Assembly: GCF_900497805.2 (NCBI RefSeq)
Contig: NW_020954590.1
Location: 95,265,243 to 95,329,242, forward strand
Source: Vombatus ursinus
Lineage: Eukaryota; Chordata; Mammalia; Diprotodontia; Vombatidae
DNA length: 64,000 nucleotides
Reading direction: 5' to 3'
Program-made: the position numbers and the translations under genes
The notes under the pieces: generated by a model
The model's input: the letters and a program-made list of their open reading frames with translations, nothing else
Database searches by the model: none
Told to the model about the DNA's origin: nothing
Part shown: positions 44,101 through 56,100 of the stretch, in pieces
Numbering within the stretch: position 1 is the stretch's first letter
Layout of the letters: every line of letters starts with the position of its first letter

Positions 44101-47100
44101 CAGTAAATCTGCGGTTGTTTTCTTTTTAACTTCCAAAATTACTCACGTTCTTTTGCTTTTTTTTTTAAGATGCACAGTTTGAAAGTGATGCACGACTTAC
44201 TCCATTGGAATCAGCCTTGATGATCTGGAATAAAATTAGAAAGGAAAAAGAAGCACTTCATGACCAAATCCATGATTTACTTGAAATTCAAGTCCGTACA
44301 TTGTACCTAATACCCTGTGCTTTTTACATATATAGTGAAAATAGATATGTTATTGGAATCTTTTTTTTTTTAAGTGCCATGAAAAAAAAATTGCCATGAA
44401 CATAATGGAAATAAGATAGTTGAAACTTTTAGGAATTTATTTAACTTTAACTTTAGAGCTCTCTGCCAAAGGCTAGACAGTTTAAATGACTTATTCTTCC
44501 TTAAAATATATACAGTTTATTATCAGGGTCGTCAAGTCTGCAAAAAGGAGGAAAACCTACTAACAAGTTTGGTTGGGTATAGTAAATACTGAAAACAGAA
44601 TATGTTTCATTGTTTGCACCAAAACAGAAAAGTCATTATGCAAAGTAACAACAATTTTAGATACAAAACATTAAAAGCTGTAAGTCCAAAATAAATCATT
44701 ATAGGATACAGGTGTGAATTATAGCACATATACAAATGCTTCCCATTTCTAACACATATAACAAAAACTAAAAAGTTTTTTTCATTGATTTTTGAGGAGT
44801 AGTGGTAAGTGCCATTTGTAAATGAGAAACAGTGAAGTAAGACTTAAACTGGAAAAAGGAAATAAAGTTTCTTAAAAACTCCCAGAGTAGCAAAGGTTCC
44901 TTTGTTTCTTTTTTCAAAGTACTTTTTGTTACTGGAAAGGTTAACCTTGCAAATAATTTTTGTGTCATAAAAAATAGGGCAGTGATGGTGGAGTAGTGAC
45001 ATTCTCATTACATCACTAGAGTCAGCTTTGGCCACAAAACAGTGAAATTCTTCACTATAGCTTACATGATATTCAGAAGTGGAATTTCTATTAAAGATTC
45101 TAATTTGCCTAATGAGCATTTTCTTTCATATGCCACAGTTTTCTCAAATGCTATTATGATACTAAATGTATAAAAATAGATTGACTTTAATATGGAGGAA
45201 CAATCAGGGATTTTGTTTTTATTGGTCCAGATAGGCAGAACAAGGGTTCCAGTGAGTTAAAGCTATATGAAGCCAAATTTAAATTCATTCTAAGAAAAAA
45301 CTTAATAAAAAATTTCTTTTTACTGAAGGTCTTCAAAGAGAAGCTAAATAGCCATTTGTATTGGATATTGTAAATTTGATAGGTTCCAATGTCCATTCCA
45401 ACTGGAAGATTCTTTGAGCATGAGTTGAGTTGTGATTTGACCATTCATTAAACAGGAATTTAACCAAAGTAAAATTTTCAGGCATTCTCATGTCAGATGT
45501 TTTATCATTAAAGAAAAAATTGTTTCTAACTAAATTTTTTTATAAAGCTATTATGTAAAATGTGCAATTTTTCAAATGCCATCTTAGGAAAGATCTTACT
45601 ACTTTTAGAAAGTGAAGCAATGTGTTTGTGACTATCTTTAACATTGTTCTTAGGCTGTTGCAGTTTGCATGGAGAAAGCAAGCTATAAAGAAGCCGAAGG
45701 AGTCTTTGAAAGGATATATGGAGACACAGAGGATGATACGGTAAATATGTAAAATTGTTTAATGTTGAAGCATTGCATACAGTCGAGTCTGAATTATTAG
45801 ATTTCCTGGTGATCGATGGATTTTTTTGATAGTGCTCTGTTGTCTGGATTCTGAATCTTGGGGCTGCATTGTGATATTCAGTTTTTGTTAATTGATCACA
45901 TTCCTCTGGAATGCCTAGAATTGTTAACTTATCTTTGCACATCTGAATCTCTTTATTTGGGGTCAGATGCTTTGCCTGGTATAGAATTTATATCTTTTTT
46001 GAACAATGTTGACTTTTCCTTCCTCCTTCTGCCATATTTTTCTCTAGTTCAGTATTTTTGTTTTTCAAATCTTTTGTTCTAAGAACTTGAATTCTTTCAG
46101 CTTATCCATCATGTATTCAGTTTTTATTTTCTTTTCTGTGTTTTTAAAATCTCCATTGAAAACTCTGATTTCTTAACCTAAATTGATTCATAACTTTTAT
46201 GATTTTGATTTCTCTTTTGTTCAGGGTGCTTTGGTTTCTCTTATCTTTTTCGAGTTATCAAACATTTCATTTCTCACCTTCTCAACTTCCCTACCCAAAC
46301 TGAAAGTAAAACAAAAATGAAACAACAAATGTGAATAGTCAAGCAAAAAAAATTTTTACATTGACCATGTCCAAAAATGTATATTAAATAAATTCTGTAT
46401 CTTGGGTCCATCGCCTCTATCAAAAGGCATGAGTAAGATACTTCATCTTTCATTCTCTGGAATCATTGTTGTTCACTACATTGACAGAATTCTTAAGTCT
46501 TTCAAAGGTTTTTGTTTTCTTTTTTACAATGTTATTATTGTATAAATTGTTCTCCTGATTTTCCTCACTTCATTTTGCAACAGTTCATACAAGTGTTCCC
46601 AGGTTTCTTTGAAACCATTTTCATTCTTTTATCCCAGTAATGTGAATTATATTCATGTACCATAATTTATTCATCCATTCTCCTATTGAGGGACAGCCCC
46701 CTAGTTTTCTGTCCTTATTCTCTACAAAAAGAACCTTTATTGCTTGGGGAGACCCTGAATGAGAGTTCTAAGTATTCAAGTACTCTTATGTTAATTCTTG
46801 ATGTACCTTATTTAGAGTATTTTCTTACAAATTCACTTGTAAATACTCTATCTGGTGGATAATTTCTTTTTTGAGCGGGAAAATATTTGCAGATAAGTCA
46901 GATGATCTTTTAAGACTTTATATGAGGTTATATACACAGAATGAAGAAAATAAATTAGAAAATTGCTTAAAGATATACTTTATCTTAGAGAGGTGTATAA
47001 GAGATAACTTACTTAATATTAACATACCCAAAGATTTTTAAGAGAGCTATTTGGTTACTTGTATTAATGAATTAAGTCTTTTCTATGAAAAGAAGCACTG

Positions 47101-50100
47101 TGATAGAATGGCAAAAGCACTATCTGTAAGTTCTAAGACCTGTGTCCAATTCCTGAGGCTGCCTCTTGTAAAGAAGGCTAATAATTAAATTCTTACTAAG
47201 TGTTTTGCAAAGAAAAGCAAAAATAGTTCCCTGCACTCTAGGTACTTTCCATTATATTGGGGAAGTTGTTGTTTGTCCTTCATTCTTGAAGTGGACCATG
47301 ACAAGAAGGTGATGCCATGACTTACCATGACTTGCAAGTGAATTGTGTTTAAGTGAGGGAGGGCTGTGCAAAGTTACCAGCCTTACTTTTTCCTCCAGAG
47401 CCATCTGGGTCCAGTGGCAAGATATAGATCAGGATGAGTGGAAATGCCCCCCCCTCATATTGGGGAAGACAGTTTATATAAATAGGTACAAGATATATGC
47501 AGAGTAAGGGCAGCTAGGTGGCACGCTGGATAGAGTGCCCGGCCTGGAGTGAGGAGGACTCATCTTCCTGAGTTCAAATCTGGCTTCAGACACTTATTAA
47601 CTGTGTAACCCTGGGCAAGTCATTTAATTCTGTTTGCCTCAGTTTCCTCATCTGAAAAATAAGCTGGAGAAGGAAATGGCAATGCACTCTAGGATGTTTG
47701 CCAGGAAAATCCCTAATAGAGTCATAAAGAGTCTGACATAACTGGAAAAAAAAAATGATGCAACAATACCCAGAGTAAAGGATCAGAGGTTTAGTGCTGG
47801 AGGGTCCTTGGGAAATCAGAGTTCAGCCCTTATTTTTCATATATAGAAACTTAGGCACATTGAGATTAAGTGACTTCCCCAGGGTCACACAACTAATAAA
47901 TGTCTCTGGTGGAATTTAAACTCAGAGTTTTTGGGGGGGGGGGTCCCCCCCCAGGTCCAGTGCCCTTTCCACTACAAATGGAAAGTAGCCATAATAAGAG
48001 AAGGCTTTCAAAGCTGAAGGGACCCAGGAAAGTCCTCTTGCAGAAGGTGGGATTTGAGCAGTCTTGAAAGGGAAAGCAGGAGACAAAGGTAAGGAAGCAG
48101 AGCATTCTACTAGGCATGGGGGACAAGAGAACCAGCCTGGGTCACAGAGATCATGTAGTATTAGTAATGCATAAGAAGATTGGAAAGGTTAACAAGGCAA
48201 AGTTGGTAAAGAGCTTTGGAAGAAACAAGAGGATTAATGAAGGGCCTGTCTTATTTGATTCTCTGAACAAACTTGGAAGGTTAAGTATTATTATTACTAT
48301 CATTTTACAGTTGAAGAAACTTGAGGCCCAGGGTCACACAGCTAGTAAATGTCTAAGGCTGGATTTGAACTTGGATCTGGCTCTAAGCCCAGTGTCCCAT
48401 CCATTGTGCCAGTTTGTTGCATCTGTGCCAAACAAAGGACTTTACATTTGGTCCTTTAGATAACAAGGAACCCCTGTAGTTGAGAGAGTTTGAGAGTGAC
48501 ATGTTCAGATCTCTGCTTTAGGAAAATCACTTCATTCTACTTTTGGATACTTGTGAAGCAACATTGTTGTTAGCCAGTTAAGGTCGTCTTAACTCTAGTA
48601 AGATATTGCAGATGCTACTTGAGAATACCATTTAATCCCAGGGTTTAGAATTTCTAGTCTAGCCAACTCATTTTACAAATGGGAAAACTGAAACTGAAAC
48701 CCACAAAAACTATGTGATTTTCCTGAAGTCATACAGGTAGTAAATTGCATAACTGGCATTTGAATCTAGGTCTTTTCATTCCATAATGATGTTCTTTCAA
48801 TTACACCAAACTACCTCCCCTCCACAATTAACTTCACGTTTAGTTTCTTGAGGTAATGGAGTAATAAAGACTTGTAACCACAGTCTACTTCTGTGATATG
48901 TAATTTAATTTAAACCTATTTGTATAATCTAAATTTCTCACCATTAAAACAGAAGAATGCTTTTTGTTGAAGTGGAAAACATAAATCTGCCCCGATAAAA
49001 TCTGAACTGTTGTGTTCGGTTCTGGTGCCATGTTTTTGGGGAGGGATATTAACTGAATGATACTGAGGAAGGTGACAAATTACCATCGCAAAATGATCTG
49101 AGGATCATTTGAAGGACCTGGGAGTGTTTGGCTTAAAGAAGAGAAGCCCAAGGTGGGAATGGTGGGAGGGAAGTGTAGAATAACTGGCTTCATGGGCTTT
49201 CATATGGAGATTGGTTAACTATTATCCCGCTTGGCCCCAGATGTCACAATTACTGGACAATGGGTAGAAATTGCAGAAAAGCAGATTTTGGCTCAATAAA
49301 AAGAAAAACTTAGTTGCAACCAGAACTACTCAAAAATGAGAATGTGCTGCATTAGAAGGAAGTAACTTCCCCTAACTTGATATATCATCTTCAAGCGCAG
49401 GTATCTTGGGTTTGAATAGTGTAATTTTGGAGGTTGGAGTGAAAGGTGACCATCGTTATTGCCCTACATTTAGCAGCATGTTCTTTCTTAAGTAGTTGGT
49501 AATATGGTAAGCAGTGCTGTTGCAGTCGTAAGAAGCTGGAGCAGAGTCTGACTTAAAATACTGGCATCCAAGTGGAATTTATTAAAGGTTATATGTAACA
49601 TAGCTGGCTTGTTCTTAAAGTGAAGGAAGAGGATTAACAGTCAGCATTGTGCCCCCCCCCCAAAGTGCATTGTATTTAGAGTAAGAAGACCAGGATGTTT
49701 AAAAATCTGCCTCTACCACAGAATAACTGTATGACCATAAGCAACTTACTTTAGTTTTCTTGGTATCCATTTCCTCATGTATAAAATGAAGGATTAGGCA
49801 TAATGATCTTTTAAAAGATGATTCTTTAGTTGAAGAGATTAGATGTATGAAAATATTAATAGTACAAGGTGTAATAGTACAATAGTGCAAGCAAGAAGTA
49901 CTGTAGTCCTTCAGAGGAAGGGAGAGATTACTGAGTGTAGGGCAAGCAAAGAATTCTTCAGCAAAGAAGTATGATTTAAGGTAGACTTAAATGAGAGGAT
50001 GGGGGCGGTTGGTGGGAATGAGAGGGTATTCCAGACAGAAAATGTAAGTAAAATGTCAAGGCATATTTTGGGGATACAATAACATAATGAAATACCATAA

Positions 50101-53100
50101 TGCAATAAGTGTGAATGTATGGGGCATATAAAATGTAGGAAAGAATTTTGTGAAATATGCAGACCGAAAAAGCAGAGCCAGAACAAAGTATATACTAATT
50201 TTGACTAGATATAGGAAAAAAGAAATGGAGATGGGTGGACCAAAGAATTATAATGGAAACTTAGGGAATGGAAGATAAGTTATTCGTTTTGGGGAATGAA
50301 TCTTATTTATTTAAATGTAAAAAATTGCGAAGTAATTTTAAATGTCTATACTGGTGTTTATAGTCCTCCTTTGAACCTGTTTTGGCCTGGAAATTTAATA
50401 AGGTTGCACAATACTTTTCACATTCATGGCCAATAAATTTTTTTAACTTGAACTGCATACATACATATAACACATTTTTATTCTGAAAAATTGCAATTAG
50501 TATAGTTTGTGAATTTCTACTCTTCTCTTATCTTTTCTTTAGCCTCTAAAAATGAAGTTGTTGATGATAATCAATAAGAAAGATCCATACCATCCTTTTT
50601 TTCAACGCTTCACTTATAAATGCATGATAGACAGAGTGAAGATTTATGCTAATCAAGTGTTAACTGAAAAATCATCAAGCTTTCTAATGAAGGTATGTAT
50701 GAAGTTTTAGTGATACTCTTTAAATCTTGTTTTGTTGAATTGTATCAATAGTTAGTTAGAAAAGAAGGACAAAGTTAAAAACCTGATCTTTGTGGATGTT
50801 TGAAAACCCAATTTTTACGTTTGGATAAATGAAAATAGCAAGAGTGGATACAAAAGAAAAATCTGGCAGGTATAACTGACTGATTTGTTTTGTACTCTAG
50901 CCAGAATAAATATCATTGCTATTTAATCTCCTTGCCTTTCAAATGAGGATACAGATATTTTCTATCCATGCCTCACAATGTTTTATGTACAAGTGTCGTG
51001 TTAGGACTTTTGTGATTTAGTCAATATTTATAGTGCTTTAAAATGGTCTGCTGTCTTTTTGGTTACCAAAAACCATGTATAAGGATATTAATACCCACTT
51101 CTACAAAGCTAGAATGAATGTACAGATTCAGCATTTATAATGTCATAGCTAAAGTATTGTAGTTTAATTGGTTATAGATCAAATTATTGAGCAGTCACAA
51201 AGTTGCAAGTTGTCTGTTAATACTTAACCACTATGGCTATATTCATTCTATATCATAGTAAGACTAGCTCCTTAAATTATGTTTTATATTTCTGTACTTA
51301 ACAGGGCCTGTGATTGCATCAGTGTGGTTATTCCTTCCATCAATATAGATTATATCAACCAGCAGACATGATTCCAAAAGATTTGACTAGTAACTTACTT
51401 TATTACAAGAGATAGCAGAAAAACATGCATGCTAGGTCACCTGATTACAGAGTACAAATGAGGCCAGCAATGCAGACAAAATCTTGGGTATTTAAGGGTT
51501 ACAGTGAAATTGGGTGGTTTGCACGGAAGGAGAAAGTGTCAGTCCCCTCCCAAATGGGAGGAGAAAGGGACAGCAGTGGGAAGGAGAGAGAGCAAGAGGG
51601 AGCAGGAGGAACCTCAGCCTTTCCTCCTTCTTGGGAACTGGTAGACCATGAAAATAGGATGCTCTGCTTATGTGAAAGGGTCCCAACTGAACAGTTGTCA
51701 GTCTGGGATAGACTGGCTAGAGCTAGGTTTATAGCTGACTCAGCTCCAAGGGTGCACTGAGGCTTCTGTTAGGATTGAGAGTTGTAAATTATGTTGGCTC
51801 AAGGGGACTTCATCATTGGCTCAGCTGAGTCTCCTGTATAGTTCTGGAAAATATGGTAACTCAAGAAAACAGGTTAAGTTTGCTTCAGGGCCACATTCAC
51901 AATTGTAATCTATCTATGCCTTTTCATACTATGTGATTGTTGTTCATGTTTGTCATAGATCCCTCCAGAGGATCTACCTAGCTGTAACTTCCTTTTGTCT
52001 TTTGGTTTCATTATCATATGAATATCAATATCACATGTGAGTCCTTGAGAGAGTAAAGAGTATGCCAGTTCATTGTTTATGACAAGGATCACACATTTAT
52101 AATTTAAGTTAATTTTGATAGTCTAAAAACACAACCTCAGCAGCTTCTGCCCCTTTTCCCCATTATACTTTTGTTATTGCTATTAAAGAGGAGATAGCAC
52201 AGGACTAAGAACTATATTGAGTTTTCACAGAATTTGTGTAGAAGAGACCTCAGTGGTCAGGCAGTTCAATCCAAACCTGAAAAAGAACTTTTTGTTTAAG
52301 GACCTCCAATGTCAAGAAAACTAACTACCCCTTAATAGCTCTAATTTGGGGGGAGGGGCTCTGAAGAATGCTGATTATTTTTTTTTTTGAATAATAAATT
52401 TCCCCCAGTTTCACATAAAGAAGTTATTAATATTCATTTTTAAAAATTTTTGAGTTGCGAATTTTCTCTCTTCCTCCCTCACCACCCTATTTAAGCAATT
52501 TGATACAGGTTATACTTGTTCAGTCATGCAAAACATATTGCCATATTAGTCATGTTGTGAAAGAAGACATAGGCCCAAAGAGGGGGAAAAGCATTTAAAA
52601 AATACAGAAAGTGAAACACAATATGCTTTGATCAGTTCTTTCTCTGGAGGTGGATAGCATTTTACATCATGAGTCCTTTGGAATTATCTTGGATTATAGT
52701 ATTGCTGAGAATAATAGCTCTAATTTTTAAGAAGTATTTCCTTACTTGAAGACTATATTTGGATCTTTGCAACTCCCACTTATTCTACCACATTCTACCT
52801 TCTGGGGATAAGTTGAACATTTCTGGTGTAGAATTGAACACAATTTCCCAGATATTGTCTGACTGGAATAGAATCTACAATAATACTACTATCGCCTCCT
52901 TATACCTGAATTGACTCTTCCTCTTGGAATGCAGTTTGTCAAATTGACGTTCTTGGCTGCCGTATCACACTGTTGATTTGTATTGAACTTCTATTCTAGT
53001 TCACTATAACCCCAAGATTTTTTTTCCAGAAAAATTCTATCAATCCATGACTCCTCAGTCTTGTACTTGTGAAGTTGACTTTTTGAACCCATTTAACACT

Positions 53101-56100
53101 TTACATTTATAAATGCCTTTTAAAATTTTTTTGTTTAATTTTATTTTTTAAATTATGAGTTTTATATACACACATACATGTGTGTGCACGCACACACAGA
53201 GACACATGCATTCATCTTTAGCATTTCTACATACAAAAGAGAACAGAAAAAGAAGACTGTATGTGAAACCATGACTCCCTGTTGTGGACATCTTGCTTTT
53301 TAAGAAAAAAATAGTATGCAATAAGTTGAAACAATCATAGTATGAGAGCTGAAAAGGACTTTAGAGGCCATCCTATCTGTTCCAAAGCCCAGTGTGTTAC
53401 AGATGAGGAACTAAATGCCAAGGAGCTTAAGCTTCTTGTGCAAGGTTTCAGAGACATTAAGAGTAATTATCAGAAGTAGAATTTGAAACCAGGCCTTCTA
53501 ACTCCAGAATTAGTAATCTTTCTATTGTAACATCCTGCCTCCTGTTACTTTCAAAGCTTTCCTACTTGTCTGTTTTCTTCTGAACTTCTCTGCTCTGAAA
53601 TACACAGTGGCTCGAGCTCTGAGTCAAGAAGACCTCAGTTCAAATTTGGCCTCAGATAGAACTCACTATGTGACCGTGGGAAAGTCATTTAACCTGTCTC
53701 CCTCAAGTTTCCTCATCTGTAAAATGAGGATAAATAGTACTTACCTCCCGGGGTTGTTGTGAACATAAAATAAGATATTTGTAAAGCATTTTGCAAACCT
53801 TAAGGTGCTATTTGAACACTAGCTATCATTGTTATTACTATTAAATGCTTCAGTTTAGTCCCCTCTACCCTAAACTCTTCCTCCCTCAGAAAGGAAAAAT
53901 ATGGTCCTTGTAACAAGCCAAGCAAATCTGCACGTCCAAAAAATTGTATTCTCATTATGCACCACAACTTTATCACCCCTCTTTCAAGTGCTGGTTGTCT
54001 GTTGTATTTGTCAGGTTCTTAATTTTAAAGCTGTTTTTCTTTAGAGATTTATTGCTATATACATTGTTAGCTTTGTTCTGCTCACTTTAATCTGCATTAA
54101 TTCAAACAAGTCTTCCTTTCTTTGTCCCTTTTAAATTTCACATTATCATGTTAGGCCTGACTTTCTGAAATTCAGATTTGGAAGAGACTTCAGCCTACTC
54201 TCAAAATCCATACTGCAACATACTCATTACTTGAAGACCTCCAGTGAAAGAGGGCAATCCACTAACTCTCTTTTTTTTTTAAATTTAATTAAATATTCCC
54301 CAATTACATGTAAAAGCAATTTTTAACACTTTTTTTAAGTTTTGATTTCTAAATTCTATCTTACCCTTCTTTCCTTCCCCTTACCCCCCAGATGATAAAC
54401 AATCTGATATAGATTATTCCTACACAGTCATGTAAAACTTTTCCATATTAGTCATTTTGTGCAAGAAAATTCAAACAAAAGAAAAAGTGAAAAAGTATGC
54501 TTTGGTCTGTATTCAGATGACATCAATTCTTTCTCTAAAGGCAGATAGCATTTTTCATGATGAACCCTTTGGGATTGTCTTGTAACCCACTACCTCATGA
54601 GGCAAACCATTTCACTTTTGGATAGTTCTAATTGTTAGAAAGTTTTTCCTCTTGCATCAAACCTGGATTTCCCTCTTTGTAATATCTGTCATTTGCTTCT
54701 ACATATGCTTGCTATGACTAGGCATAAGTTTCATGGCTGTTCTTTGATATCGCATTATTTACCTGTAAGTTTAATGGTGATAAACCTCTCTGTTTCGCTC
54801 CAGAGATGACAGATTAAATCTGTTGCTGAAACATTACATGTAAACTTAACCTAAACTGAACCAGACTTTGTAATGTTGCATCTGTAAAATGGTGGTCAGT
54901 TTGTTGATCTGTTTCAGTGAGAAGGTGCTACGTAATACACATATACCAACAAGTTGGCTTGAGTTATCCCTTTACTTTCTCTAGTGTTTTCTAGGTCATT
55001 ATCACATGAGTAAAAGAGCACAGATCTGAGGTCTCTCATTCTAGTTGGCTTTTGGGAGGACTGAAATGTTAAGCATTCATAAGACGACCCAGAGTTTCAT
55101 TCTATAGAAATGAAGCACTAAAGAAACAAAGGACCATGGCAGAACCTGAAATAGATAGGACTCTGAATCTTTGATTCAGCATAACTTTTTTGAAGTTTCA
55201 TTTGTTTGTTAAAAATTGTTTTTATGTGTAATTGGGGGAAAATATTTAAAATATATATGCATTTATAAAAGGGAAAAAAGACATTTCATTTGTTAAAACT
55301 TAGTGAGTTAAGCATTTTTATCTTAAATTTATTTTTAATGTTCTTTGATTTTAACATATTTCCAATTTATTTTTTTATAGGCAGCATTAAAAGTAGTGGA
55401 AAGCAAAAAAGATGAAGAAATTTTTGGTCCTTTTGTTGAAAGCTCGAGTAGTGAAACAGAAAATAGGTTTGTAAATCCATTATTTGACATGTTTAACATA
55501 CAGAAATTATGTTAAATTAAAAACAGTGATGAATTTATTTCAACCCTCTATCCACTCTCCTATTTTTCCTTGTGACCAACAATATGTGTTTGCTGCAAGA
55601 TGCCTTGCTAGGGTAAGAAGTCTAATCTTTGATGAGAGTTTCATTCTGAAAAGGGAATTGGATCCTGTAGTCCTCAAACCCCAGGCCAATGTAATACTTT
55701 CCAAAATTTAGGACACATCAGAAAGCATTCTTATGTACTCTAAACAAACTTACCACCTTCCATATCGATGTGTTATCTTCCTTGTTCTCAGTCATTCTTA
55801 TTCATTTTCATTCTCTTCTGTCTCCACTGAATTTTTTACTTTTGCCTATATACCTTGTCAGATATCCTCATTAAAAAGAAAAACAATCCTTTTTCTTTTC
55901 TCTTGCTACTCCATCAAGTCCTTATCCTATTTCTTTCCTCCCCTTCTTTGCCATGATCTTAAAAAAAATAAACTACACATGCTGTCTTTTACTCTTTAAT
56001 ACTTTTACTCTTGATATGACTTGCTTCACCACCATTCTGCTGAAACTTTCCCAAAGGAAATAATGGCTGTGTTATATCTGTTATTCTTCTCCTTGACTTC

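Noticed and set aside
45526-45942. 138-codon minus frame across TERF1 exon 4
   Set aside because: Antisense to a confirmed exon and flanking intron; no domain recognised.
51425-51760. 111-codon plus-strand frame
   Set aside because: Entirely within the solo LTR and antisense to it; no protein signature.
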